From contig NZ_FXUG01000010.1 of the NCBI RefSeq assembly GCF_900182915.1, positions 124,001 through 188,000 of the forward strand: a DNA stretch of 64,000 bases, given 5' to 3'. Both the position numbers and the translations under genes were made by a program. Under the pieces are notes generated by a model. The model had not been told where the DNA came from. It did not search any database and worked only from the letters and a program-made list of their open reading frames with translations. Shown here piece by piece: positions 38,935-47,395 of the stretch (the first letter of the stretch is position 1; each line of letters begins with the position of its first letter). The stretch comes from Neorhodopirellula lusitana. Its GTDB lineage: Bacteria; Planctomycetota; Planctomycetia; Pirellulales; Pirellulaceae.

Positions 38935-39426
38935 ATGACGCTGCGATGCCTAGTGGCTGACGATGTGCGGCACAACCGGTCACTTGCGATCCATTGGCTC
39001 CATGAACTGGGCTATTCAACAATGGAAGCAACCGACGGCGAAGATGCATGGCGGATCGTCAAGCAATACCCACTCGATCTGGTGATCACGGATATCGAAA
39101 TGCCGCGGCAAAGCGGACTGGAATTGATCCAGCACCTCCGCGAGCACGACGACCCCAACGTTGCCCATACGCCCGTCGTGGTCATGAGCAGCCTGCAAGA
39201 CGATTTGTTGGAAACAGCCGCATTGCACTTTGGGGCCACAATCGTCCTTCATAAACCGCTCGATCGAGAAGACTTCTTACAGGCCGCCAACGCCGCACTC
39301 GCCAAAGACGCTAGCGAAGTCCGAGGCAAACCCGATCCGGATACTCTACTGGACGAGGAGTCTCACCCTGGCGTGATCTCTCCGACGCTGCGACGGATCA
39401 TCGACCGAACCCGAGATCGATCCTAA
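38935..39426 (+). CDS. Stand-alone response regulator (receiver domain)
   Basis: ATG 38935 lies six bases after AGG; a TTG at 38929 is an alternative start. The 163-residue product is a CheY-like receiver: LRCLVADDVRHNR with the acidic pair, LDLVITDIEMPRQSG with the phospho-acceptor Asp, VVVMSS with the signalling Ser, and TIVLHKPLDRED with the conserved Lys. A 40-residue tail has no known DNA-binding domain. It may take phosphate from the nearby hybrid kinases, which lack a visible output domain. It is preceded by a structured leader. Confidence 0.9.
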   Translation: MTLRCLVADDVRHNRSLAIHWLHELGYSTMEATDGEDAWRIVKQYPLDLVITDIEMPRQSGLELIQHLREHDDPNVAHTPVVVMSSLQDDLLETAALHFGATIVLHKPLDREDFLQAANAALAKDASEVRGKPDPDTLLDEESHPGVISPTLRRIIDRTRDRS

Positions 39427-39480
39427 GCGACATTCCATGCTAGCCGACCGTTGCGACTGCTTTCCGCGATAGCTCTGTAG

Positions 39481-39500
39481 CTGGACTCACCAGAGTTCAG
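39481..39500. repeat. Short dispersed hairpin repeat, copy 1
   Basis: CTGGACTCACCAGAGTTCAG forms an 8-bp stem with one G-T pair around a four-base loop, preceded by GTAG. A near-identical copy lies at 60387-60406, also between genes. Confidence 0.7.
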
Positions 39501-39516
39501 GTGCATCGCAGTAGTC

Positions 39517-39624
39517 CACTTCAGTGCCGAACACTGGATCTGATGAACGTGTCACTTCGGTGAACTGGGCCACTTCGGTGATCGGGTCCACTTCGATGAA
39601 CGATGCCACTTCACCGAAATCTGG
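39517..39624. repeat. 18-bp tandem array upstream of the zinc-ribbon gene
   Basis: Units starting with CACTTC occur at 39517, 39553, 39571, 39589 and 39607, all in 18-bp register; the unit at 39535 is diverged. CACTTCGGTGA is the best conserved core. The whole lies in a 311-bp stretch with no firm gene. Confidence 0.8.
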
Positions 39625-39737
39625 CACGGAAGATGCATCCCTGGCGTCCTGTCTGCTGAGTAGCCAGGCTCCGACGAGCGAAACACTACCAGCAAGACGA
39701 AAGAACGCTCGCTTCTAACTCGATCGAAAGGCCGCCC

Positions 39738-39899
39738 ATGAATACTCCGCTGAATCATGTCCAATGCCCCAGCTGTCGCAAGGAGGTCGACGATCGAGCT
39801 CCCGCGTGTCCTCAATGCGGCGAGAAAATTTACGTCAACGTGCCGGGCGATACCACTCCAACCAAGCACCCACCACTGAATCCCCCAAAACAGGACTAG
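39738..39899 (+). CDS. Small double-CxxC zinc-ribbon protein (53 aa)
   Basis: ATG 39738 lies six bases after AAAGG and encodes MNTPLNHVQCPSCRKEVDDR followed by APACPQCGEKI, then a Pro-rich tail ending PPKQD. The two CxxC pairs (QCPSC and ACPQC) form a rubredoxin-like zinc ribbon. The stop is 7 bases before the DUF2945 gene, so both are probably one operon. Similar mini zinc ribbons bind nucleic acid or partner proteins; function here unknown. Confidence 0.75.
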   Translation: MNTPLNHVQCPSCRKEVDDRAPACPQCGEKIYVNVPGDTTPTKHPPLNPPKQD

Positions 39900-39906
39900 T
39901 CCAACG

Positions 39907-40125
39907 ATGTCGAAGTATGAAGAAGGCTCCAAGGTAAAGTGGAAATGGGGCGAAGGCTACGGTCACGGCCAAGTGCAATCCTCATTCACGCACAAGGTCA
40001 CACGAAAGATTGATGGTTCGGAAGTGACTCGCAACGGGTCACAAGAAACCCCGGCGTACTACGTTCACGTTGAGGACGGAAACAACGTCCTGAAGTTGGA
40101 AACCGAACTGGAGAGCGATTCGTGA
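39907..40125 (+). CDS. DUF2945 / HVA1-TUDOR small protein
   Basis: The product has 72 residues: MSKYEEGSKVKWKWGEGYGH followed by GQVQSSFTHKVTRKIDGSEV and ETPAYYVHVEDGNNVLKLET. The VKWKWGEGYGHGQV start and the IDGSEVTRNGSQETPAYYV middle are diagnostic for DUF2945, a small SH3/Tudor-like barrel called hypervirulence-associated in fungi and found in bacterial stress loci. Role unknown. It is coupled to the zinc-ribbon gene upstream and the endonuclease III gene downstream. Confidence 0.9.
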   Translation: MSKYEEGSKVKWKWGEGYGHGQVQSSFTHKVTRKIDGSEVTRNGSQETPAYYVHVEDGNNVLKLETELESDS

Positions 40126-40195
40126 TCTGCTTGCGTTTGTCATCTCGATTCTGCAGAACCGCATGTGGCATCATCCTGCCCGTGCGGGTTCGCCA

Positions 40196-40945
40196 ATGAC
40201 GGCTGAGTCGGGTTCCCCCGGCCATCCGCCACTGCCAGCCGCCAAGGTGAACGAGGTGTTTCGAATTCTCTCACGCGAGATGCCCGGACGAGGAGCCAGC
40301 GTAACCGGTCCCAGTCCTGCGATGGGTCCCAAACGCCAGCCAAACCCGTTCCGCTCCTGCGTCTCCTGCATGTTGTCGGCTCAATCGCGAGACGCCAACA
40401 CGGCCGCGGCAACGAAGGCGTTGTTTAAGCTTGCTCGCACACCGCGGACAATGCTGGCCCTTAAGGATGACCAGATCGCGACGGCGATCAAGCCTTGTGG
40501 TTTGTACAACATGAAGACGAAGAACATTCGCAAGTTTTGTACTGCGTTGTTAAACGACTTCAATGGAGTAGTCCCCCGTACCCGTGACGAGCTGATGCAG
40601 TTGCCCGGCATTGGTCGTAAGTGCGCCGACATCGTCTTGCAATTCGCCTTTGGAATCGACACGATCGCGGTCGACACACACGTCTTCCGTGTCTGCAATC
40701 GGATCGGAATAGCACGTGGTATCAATGCGGAAAAAACAGCCGAGGCGTTGGAAAAAGCGGCTCCATCTTGGGCGTTCGCCGAAGGGCATTTCTGGCTGAT
40801 TCAGTTTGGCAAGCAGGTCTGCTTGTCGCGTGCCCCCAGGTGCCAAACCTGCCCTGTTCGACATCTTTGCCAAAAGTGGGCGACCGACATCGCGACAATC
40901 GCTGATCCGCCATCGCCCATTCAGACGCCCACCACTGGCCACTGA
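40196..40945 (+). CDS. nth: Endonuclease III
   Basis: I choose ATG 40196 (249 residues); ATG 40163 upstream is equally weakly supported. The helix-hairpin-helix LPGIGRKCADIVL holds the catalytic Lys142, and AVDTHVFRVCNRIG holds Asp160, 18 residues on as in E. coli Nth. The 4Fe-4S cluster cysteines follow the exact CX6CX2CX5C spacing (CLSRAPRCQTCPVRHLC). It removes oxidised pyrimidines and cuts the abasic site. A Pro/Gly-rich insertion near residues 30-50 (GRGASVTGPSPAMGPKR) is longer than in E. coli. Confidence 0.94.
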   Translation: MTAESGSPGHPPLPAAKVNEVFRILSREMPGRGASVTGPSPAMGPKRQPNPFRSCVSCMLSAQSRDANTAAATKALFKLARTPRTMLALKDDQIATAIKPCGLYNMKTKNIRKFCTALLNDFNGVVPRTRDELMQLPGIGRKCADIVLQFAFGIDTIAVDTHVFRVCNRIGIARGINAEKTAEALEKAAPSWAFAEGHFWLIQFGKQVCLSRAPRCQTCPVRHLCQKWATDIATIADPPSPIQTPTTGH

Positions 40946-41022
40946 TGCAAAATAGAACTCGCACGGCCCACCGGTCGTCGCAATCGCATACAACTTATTC
41001 ACGAAACATCGCGTCACCGTTC

Positions 41023-41065
41023 GCTAGAGCATTTTGATTTTTGTCATCTTCCAAAATGTTCTAGC
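41023..41065. repeat. Near-perfect palindrome GCTAGAGCATTTTG ... CAAAATGTTCTAGC
   Basis: 14-bp arms at 41023-41036 and 41052-41065 match at 13 positions around a 15-base spacer. The arm is the same sequence as the ends of the element at 6323-6436. It sits in the 191-bp spacer between nth and the SDR gene. Confidence 0.8.
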
Positions 41066-41136
41066 AAAGCACGCCTGCTCGATTCAGTCGAACACCGGGC
41101 AACGACGTTGAACAACAACCACCTTGAGACCTCATC

Positions 41137-42603
41137 ATGACCGAGTCAGAAGTCAAATGCGTTCTGGTCTGCGGAGCGACGGGTTATGTGGGTGGTCGTT
41201 TGGTTCCCAAACTGTTGGCCGAAGGACTCCACGTTCGCTGCCTGGTGCGAAGTCCTGAAAAACTATTGGCTTACCCATGGGCGGACGACGATCGGCTGGA
41301 ATTCATCCAGGGCGACCTCGACGACGCGGAAACCGTCCACCAAGCCGCCGAGGGTGTCGACGCGACTTACTATCTAGTCCATTCCATGATAAGCGCCGGG
41401 GACGATTACGCTCAGCGAGACCGAGAACTTGCCGAGTCGTTCTTGACCGGACTGCGTGGCACAACATGCAAACGGATCATCTATCTGGGCGGACTGGGTG
41501 AACTCGGCCCGGACCTGAGCCACCATTTGCATAGCCGCCGTGAAGTCGCCCAAATCCTTTCCAACAGCGAATTTGATACGACGGTTTTCCGAGCCGCGAT
41601 GATTATCGGTTCGGGATCTGCCTCTTTCGAGATTTTGCGATACCTGGTCGAACGACTGCCGATCATGATCACACCCAAGTGGGTCAAGACGGAAACACAA
41701 CCGATCGCAATTCGTGACGTTCTTCGCTACCTGGTCGAATGCCTGCAAGTTCCTGAAACGGCCGATCGAGTCATCGACATTGGTGGCACGGATATCTTCA
41801 CCTACCAAGAACTGATGCAGGTGATGGCGAACTCGCTGGGACTGGCTCGGCGAATCATCTTTCCAATTCCGGTGCTCACACCCAAGCTAAGCTCCGCCTG
41901 GATTTCGTTAGTCACTCCGGTCAACGCCAGCATCGCCCGACCGCTAGCGGAAGGGCTAAGAAATCGGACGGTTTGCCGCAACGATGACGCTTGCCAACTG
42001 ATGCCCGGACCGCTGTTCGGAATTGAACAAGCAATCGATGCCGCACTGGGAAAGCTGCAAACCGGCGACATTGAAACACGCTGGTCCACCGCCGGGGCCA
42101 TGCCAGGTGACCCGGAATGGTCCGGCGGGAAAGTGTTCGCCGACGAACGAACTCGGACCGTCAACGCGTCCGCCAGCCAAACCTTCACGGCGATCAGCCG
42201 GATCGGTGGTCGCTATGGCTATTGGGGTGCGGATTGGTTGTGGTGGCTGCGAGGCGTGATGGACAAGATGGTTGGCGGCCCTGGATTGCGTCGAGGTCGG
42301 CGGCACCCCCAGGACCTTAGCTACGGCGAAGCGGTTGATTTCTGGCGGGTGAACGGTTTCAAGAAAGGCTCTTGGCTAAGGCTAATCGCGGAAATGAAAT
42401 TGCCGGGCGATGCCGAACTTGAGTTCCGTGTCGACCCGATCGACGATACCCATTGCCGCGTCTTTCAAACGGCACGCTTTCGCCCCACCGGGCTCCTCGG
42501 TCTGGCTTACTGGTATTCCGTCTTCCCGCTGCATTTCTTTGTGTTCCCCAAGATGATTAATGGTATCGTCCGAGACGCTGAAAACGCCAACGATACAAAC
42601 TAA
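41137..42603 (+). CDS. SDR-family NAD(P)-binding protein fused to DUF2867
   Basis: The product has 488 residues. VLVCGATGYVGGRLVPKLLA is the Rossmann glycine motif of atypical SDRs, followed by VRCLVRSPEKL, GDLDDAETVHQAAEGVDATYYLVHSM, IYLGGLGE and FRAAMIIGSGSASFEILRYL. From about residue 320 the DUF2867 domain begins (RTVNASASQTFTAISRIGG, WLRLIAEMKLPGDAELEFRV and a hydrophobic C-terminal WYSVFPLHFFVFPKMI). The family joins a reductase-like domain to a START-like domain; no function is proven. It is a single gene after an intergenic palindrome. Confidence 0.9.
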   Translation: MTESEVKCVLVCGATGYVGGRLVPKLLAEGLHVRCLVRSPEKLLAYPWADDDRLEFIQGDLDDAETVHQAAEGVDATYYLVHSMISAGDDYAQRDRELAESFLTGLRGTTCKRIIYLGGLGELGPDLSHHLHSRREVAQILSNSEFDTTVFRAAMIIGSGSASFEILRYLVERLPIMITPKWVKTETQPIAIRDVLRYLVECLQVPETADRVIDIGGTDIFTYQELMQVMANSLGLARRIIFPIPVLTPKLSSAWISLVTPVNASIARPLAEGLRNRTVCRNDDACQLMPGPLFGIEQAIDAALGKLQTGDIETRWSTAGAMPGDPEWSGGKVFADERTRTVNASASQTFTAISRIGGRYGYWGADWLWWLRGVMDKMVGGPGLRRGRRHPQDLSYGEAVDFWRVNGFKKGSWLRLIAEMKLPGDAELEFRVDPIDDTHCRVFQTARFRPTGLLGLAYWYSVFPLHFFVFPKMINGIVRDAENANDTN

Positions 42604-42971
42604 CGACAGCCTCGCCGACCGGCTTCAAAACGGCCTCCCGGCTTGCCTTTTCGTAACACGTGTTTTGCAACGCGGTCCCGATCGCGGTGCGTAGTCAAGC
42701 CGCGTCCCGCGCAGGTAGGCACCGAAGTTTCGCCCAGCACTTATCATCACCGTTCCGCCGTTGGATTTCGAGCCCGCTGCTGGTACAACAAACGCCTGTC
42801 CTTCACGCAATTTTGCGACCGTCACCCAACCAGCCAGCAAGTTGCTTCGCTGTACCGAAATGGCTGCTGGACTTCAGTGAAAACTGCTAGCGGGATCTGC
42901 TGAAATGATTGTGGCCCCCAGCTTTCGATAGCCTCCAACTCCGTCAATCAACGCCCCCGGAGCAAGCAACT
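42604..42971. other. Intergenic region upstream of the KaiC-like gene
   Basis: No firm gene here. In-frame extension of the KaiC-like frame to TTG 42909 lacks a ribosome-binding site. No repeat or strong hairpin was seen. Confidence 0.3.
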
Positions 42972-44483
42972 GTGACATCGCCTAACACCCCACCGAAAAT
43001 TAGCACCGGTATCGCACCGCTAGACGACATCCTTCGTGGCGGCTTAACCGCGGATCGGCTGTATTTGGTCGAAGGCGTGCCGGGCACCGGGAAAACAACT
43101 CTCGCTTTACAGTTCCTGCTGGAAGGTGCTCGCCAGGGCGAAGCCGGCTTGTACGTGACGCTATCGGAAACCAAACGTGAACTGGAGGGCGTGGCTGCAT
43201 CCCACGGCTGGTCGCTCGACAACATCGACATCCACGAGCTGGTTGACACCGAAGCGGCCGGCGACGCACGTTTGCAATACACGATGTTCGAGCCAGCGGA
43301 AATCGAATTGGGAACCACCGTCGATGGCGTGCTAGAACGCGTTAAACAACTGGAACCGAAACGAGTCGTATTCGACTCCCTTTCCGAGATGCGACTACTG
43401 TCACAGGGGTCGTTGCGTTACCGTCGCCAGATCCTAGCGCTGAAACAGTTCTTTGTCGGCCGCGGTTGCACGGTCCTGTTGCTGGACGATCATTCCGGAA
43501 CTGAAGAGCAACATCTGCAGAGCATTGCCCACGGCGTCATTCGGCTGGAGCATTTACTGTCCGATTACGGCGGGGAGCGTCGGCGGTTAAGGATTGTCAA
43601 ACACCGCGGCAATAGTTTCATTGGCGGGTCGCACGACATGCGAATCGTTCGAGGCGGCCTGAAGGTCTACCCTCGTGAGGCCATCGACCAAATCGTGGGT
43701 ACCACGCCGACTCACTTGGTGAATAGCGGCAACGAAGCGTTCGACGAACTTCTTGGCGGCGGACTCAATGCCGGAACGAGCGCCCTGTTGCTCGGGCCCG
43801 CGGGTGTCGGCAAATCGTCGATGGCGCTGCAATTTGCGATCTCGGCCGCGCAGCGTAACGAGCGTGCGGTTCTGTTTCAGTTCGAAGAAAGCACGCAGTC
43901 GCTCTTCGTTCGTGCCGAGGGCTTAGGGTTTGACTTGCCATCCCACGTCGATAGCGGACTGGTCCAAATCATTAACCTGGTTCCCGGCGAGATCACTCCC
44001 AGCGAGTTTGCGTGTCTGGTACAAGAATCAGTCAAGCCAGATGCCCAGGGGCGAAAAGTCGGCATCGTTTCGATCGATAGCATTAACGGCTATCTGAACT
44101 CGATGCCCCACGAGAAATTCTTGATCATCCAAATGCACGAACTGCTGCAGTACCTGGGCAAACGTGGCATTTTGACTTTGGTAGTCGTCGCCCAACACGG
44201 AATGCTCGGCCAAACCATGGGCACGCCCATCGACGCCAGCTACTTAGCCGACGCGGTCGTGCTGTTCCGATACTTCGAAGCAGGTGGTTCCATCCGACAA
44301 GCAATCTCCGTCATCAAAAAACGCACCGGACGCCACGAACGTACCATTCGCGAGTTCAAACTCAGCAGCAAAGGCGTGGAGATCGGGCCTCCGTTGACTC
44401 AGTTTCGAGGAATCCTCACCGGCGTACCCGAGTTCACCGGCACCCAAGAAACGTTGATCAGCAAACAAGGCAAGAATCAATAA
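42972..44483 (+). CDS. KaiC-like double RecA-type ATPase
   Basis: GTG 42972 lies ten bases after GGAG and gives 503 residues (MTSPNTPPKISTGIAPLDDI); a TTG at 42909 is the outer limit. Two KaiC domains are seen. Domain 1 has GIAPLDDILRGGL and Walker A VEGVPGTGKTTLALQFLL, then VTLSETKRELEGVAASHGWS. Domain 2 (from about residue 230) has LLGGGLNAGTSALLLGPAGV and GKSSMALQF, then Walker B GIVSIDSINGYLN. KaiC ATPases serve the clock in cyanobacteria, but such homologues elsewhere are linked to kinases and stress or light signalling. No KaiB is here. Its stop overlaps the next start (TAATG). Confidence 0.9.
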   Translation: MTSPNTPPKISTGIAPLDDILRGGLTADRLYLVEGVPGTGKTTLALQFLLEGARQGEAGLYVTLSETKRELEGVAASHGWSLDNIDIHELVDTEAAGDARLQYTMFEPAEIELGTTVDGVLERVKQLEPKRVVFDSLSEMRLLSQGSLRYRRQILALKQFFVGRGCTVLLLDDHSGTEEQHLQSIAHGVIRLEHLLSDYGGERRRLRIVKHRGNSFIGGSHDMRIVRGGLKVYPREAIDQIVGTTPTHLVNSGNEAFDELLGGGLNAGTSALLLGPAGVGKSSMALQFAISAAQRNERAVLFQFEESTQSLFVRAEGLGFDLPSHVDSGLVQIINLVPGEITPSEFACLVQESVKPDAQGRKVGIVSIDSINGYLNSMPHEKFLIIQMHELLQYLGKRGILTLVVVAQHGMLGQTMGTPIDASYLADAVVLFRYFEAGGSIRQAISVIKKRTGRHERTIREFKLSSKGVEIGPPLTQFRGILTGVPEFTGTQETLISKQGKNQ

Positions 44484-47338
44484 TGGACTCGCTTCGTAAC
44501 GCAATTATCGAAGAGGACGTCGTTGAACACCGCCACACCAGCGATGTCCACAATCAACGCGTTGTCGTGTTCGCACCAACGCCACAAGACGCGCACCTGT
44601 GTCGACAAATCTTGGAACAGAACGACATTTCGATTTTTTGCTGTGACACGATTACGTCGTTCGCGGACACAATCCTCGAGGGCGCTGGAATCGCGATCAT
44701 TGCCCAAGAGCACCTCAGCGAAGAATCAATCGACTATCTTCGCAACTCACTTGCTAAGCAGCCGAAGTGGTCTGAAGTTCCAATCTTGGTGCTCCTGCCA
44801 GTCGAAGAGATCAGTTCCACCGCGCTGCAGCGGATTCTGTCGCTCGAACACGTGACCCTGATCAACCGGCCACTTCGAATTGCGATTTTCGTCAACACAG
44901 TGCTAGCGAAACTGCGTGACCGAATGCGGCAATTCGAAGTCCGCGAACTGTTGCGTGAAAAGGATCTAGCGCAACTGCGGCTGCGTCGCGAGGCGGGACG
45001 GTTGGACATGGCGATCCAGGCCGGCGGAATGGCCGCTTGGGAGTGGACGAAGACGGAAATATTCTGGTCTCGATCGCTTCGGCAATTGTATGGATTCGAT
45101 GAAATAGCGGAGCCCAGCCAAGCGGCCATGTTCGCTGCGATCATTGATGAAGATCGCGGCCGAATTGTGGCGGAATGGTCGGAAGCTGTTGAGCTTGACC
45201 AGGCATTCCGTAGCGAATTCCGAATCCATCATCCTGAACTGGGACAACGCTGGTTGGCGGCGATTGGCGAACCAGTGAAGTACAAATCCGGCAAGTCGGT
45301 GCGATACTCAGGGCTGCAGTGGGATGTCACGGAGCAAAAGAAGTGGGAATTGGAACTCCGACAATCCCGAGAAACGTTCAAACGCCTGATCGACGATAGC
45401 CCGCAGGGACTTTACGTCGTCGATGCGGACTTGCGAATTCAGTACGCGAGCAAAGGCGCGCGGGCCGCGTTCGTCAATGTGAAGCCGTTCATCGGGCGTT
45501 CGCTTCGAGAGGCCTTGGGAGTCCTGTGGCCGGAACAATTTGCCGACGAGGCTTTCGAACATTTCCGGCACACGCTGGTCACAGGGCAGTCGTACGTGGC
45601 GCCGACCCTGATTGAACGCCGCGCTGATATCGGTGCCACCGAGGCCTATGATTGGTCGCTGGAACGCATCACGCTTCCCGACAACCGATATGGCGTTGTC
45701 TGCCACTTCTATGACAACACTCAGCGACAACAATCGGTCGACATGCACCGCGCCAACGAGATGTATTTTCGCGATATCGCGGACGCATCGCCGGCCATGC
45801 TGTGGGTGACCGACGAAGCCCACCAGTGCACTTTCCTTTCCAAATCCTGGTACGAAACTACCGGGCAAACGAAAGACGAAGGCATGGGACTGGGGTGGAC
45901 GCACGCCGCTCATCCCGACGATCAATCGCGCGTCGCGGAAGAGTTCTTGGGTGCGGCCCGCAAACAAAGTCCGTTCTGGTCCGAGTTCCGGCTACGGATG
46001 GCCGACGGCAGCTATCGCTGGGCAGTGGACGCCGGCCGACCACGCTACGAATCCGATGGCACGTTTGTTGGCTACACAGGCTATGTGATCGATGCGAATG
46101 ATCGCAAAATCTTCGAGCAATCTCTCGAAAAAGCAAAGATACTGGCTGAAAACGCCAACCGTTCCCGCGGCGAGTTCCTGGCCAACATGTCGCACGAAAT
46201 CCGCACGCCCATGGCAGCGATTCTGGGTCATGCAGACATCCTGAAAGATCACCTGAAAGATCCAGACAACGTTCAGGTGGTCGAGACGATTCGTCGCAAC
46301 GGCAATTTCCTACTGAACATCATCAACGATATTCTTGACTTGTCCAAGATTGATGCTGGAAAGATGGAAATCGAAAAGCATCCCGTGCGACCTGACGGTT
46401 TACTCGCCGAGGTGCGATCGTTGATGGACGTTCGTGCTTCCGAAAAAGGAATCCCGCTGCTGATTGAGTTTGACGGTCCCATCCCCGAGGTCATCGAGAC
46501 TGACGCCATCCGCCTGCGTCAGGTGCTGCTCAACTTGGTCGGCAATGCGATTAAGTTCACTGACAAAGGCAAGGTTAAAGTCGTCGTCGCGTTCGTCACG
46601 AAGCCCGACTCAGTCGGAAATCAAACGAAGGCCAAGCGGACTGACGAAAAGCGAGCCCACTACGGCGGCAACCTGATCTTCCACATCACCGACACCGGGA
46701 TAGGCATCAAACCAGAAGACCAGCAAGCCTTGTTCGAGCCATTCGTGCAAGCCGATAACACATCGACTCGTACCTTCGGTGGCACAGGGCTTGGATTGGC
46801 GATTTGTCGGCGGTTGGCCTACGCGTTGGGCGGTGAAGTCAGCCTCGAGAGCGAGTACGGGAAAGGCAGCAAGTTCACTCTATCCATCGACACCGAGGCC
46901 ATCGGTCCGTTGGTCGAACCAAACCTATCCCTTGACGTCGCGGTCGAACAACCTACCGAAGACATCACCATCTCAGCCAACGTGCTGGTCGTTGATGACC
47001 GCCGAGACATCCGCTATCTCGCCCAGCACTTCATTGAGAAAGCGGGTGGCTCCGTCCTCACGGCAACCAACGGTCAAGAAGCCATCGACATGATCTACAG
47101 CCCCAACCCGCCTGCGGTGGACCTGATCGTCATGGACATGCAAATGCCAATCATGGACGGCTATGACGCCAGCGCAGAACTTCGCCGGCGTGGATGCAAG
47201 CTCCCCATCATCGCCTTGACCGCCAATGCAATGAAAAGCGACCGGAAAGAATGCCTTGCCGCCGGATGCACCGACTACACCACCAAACCACTCGACAGCC
47301 ATAAGCTGATCGCAATGATCCAGCGCCTCCTGAAGTGA
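44483..47338 (+). CDS. Hybrid histidine kinase with degenerate N-terminal receiver, coupled to KaiC-like gene
   Basis: ATG 44483 shares bases with the KaiC-like stop (TAATG). The 951 residues comprise a receiver-like N-terminal domain (about 20-150) without the phospho-acceptor Asp (IIAQEHLSEES instead), three PAS domains (about 170-530; for example MWVTDEAHQCTFLSKSWYET), HisKA with His571 in NMSHEIRTPMAAI, HATPase (GNAIKFTDKG, DTGIGIKPED, GTGLGLAI), and a real receiver with Asp885 in VMDMQMPIMDGYDAS. The kinase-receiver half is clearly like that of the LOV kinase at 28989-33914, so they are probably paralogues. No LOV cysteine motif is seen here. KaiC partnership is strongly suggested by the coupling. 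Confidence 0.92.
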   Translation: MDSLRNAIIEEDVVEHRHTSDVHNQRVVVFAPTPQDAHLCRQILEQNDISIFCCDTITSFADTILEGAGIAIIAQEHLSEESIDYLRNSLAKQPKWSEVPILVLLPVEEISSTALQRILSLEHVTLINRPLRIAIFVNTVLAKLRDRMRQFEVRELLREKDLAQLRLRREAGRLDMAIQAGGMAAWEWTKTEIFWSRSLRQLYGFDEIAEPSQAAMFAAIIDEDRGRIVAEWSEAVELDQAFRSEFRIHHPELGQRWLAAIGEPVKYKSGKSVRYSGLQWDVTEQKKWELELRQSRETFKRLIDDSPQGLYVVDADLRIQYASKGARAAFVNVKPFIGRSLREALGVLWPEQFADEAFEHFRHTLVTGQSYVAPTLIERRADIGATEAYDWSLERITLPDNRYGVVCHFYDNTQRQQSVDMHRANEMYFRDIADASPAMLWVTDEAHQCTFLSKSWYETTGQTKDEGMGLGWTHAAHPDDQSRVAEEFLGAARKQSPFWSEFRLRMADGSYRWAVDAGRPRYESDGTFVGYTGYVIDANDRKIFEQSLEKAKILAENANRSRGEFLANMSHEIRTPMAAILGHADILKDHLKDPDNVQVVETIRRNGNFLLNIINDILDLSKIDAGKMEIEKHPVRPDGLLAEVRSLMDVRASEKGIPLLIEFDGPIPEVIETDAIRLRQVLLNLVGNAIKFTDKGKVKVVVAFVTKPDSVGNQTKAKRTDEKRAHYGGNLIFHITDTGIGIKPEDQQALFEPFVQADNTSTRTFGGTGLGLAICRRLAYALGGEVSLESEYGKGSKFTLSIDTEAIGPLVEPNLSLDVAVEQPTEDITISANVLVVDDRRDIRYLAQHFIEKAGGSVLTATNGQEAIDMIYSPNPPAVDLIVMDMQMPIMDGYDASAELRRRGCKLPIIALTANAMKSDRKECLAAGCTDYTTKPLDSHKLIAMIQRLLK

Positions 47339-47395
47339 GTCTCCGTGATTCCGATTCCATGGGACTTGAAAGCGTATTCCAACTGGTTTTCGGAA

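Noticed and set aside
39524..39718. Plus-strand frame encoding hexapeptide repeats over the 18-bp array
   Set aside because: The coding impression comes from the 18-bp repeat itself (multiple of three). No ribosome-binding site and low-complexity Ser/Thr content, so treated as non-coding repeat.
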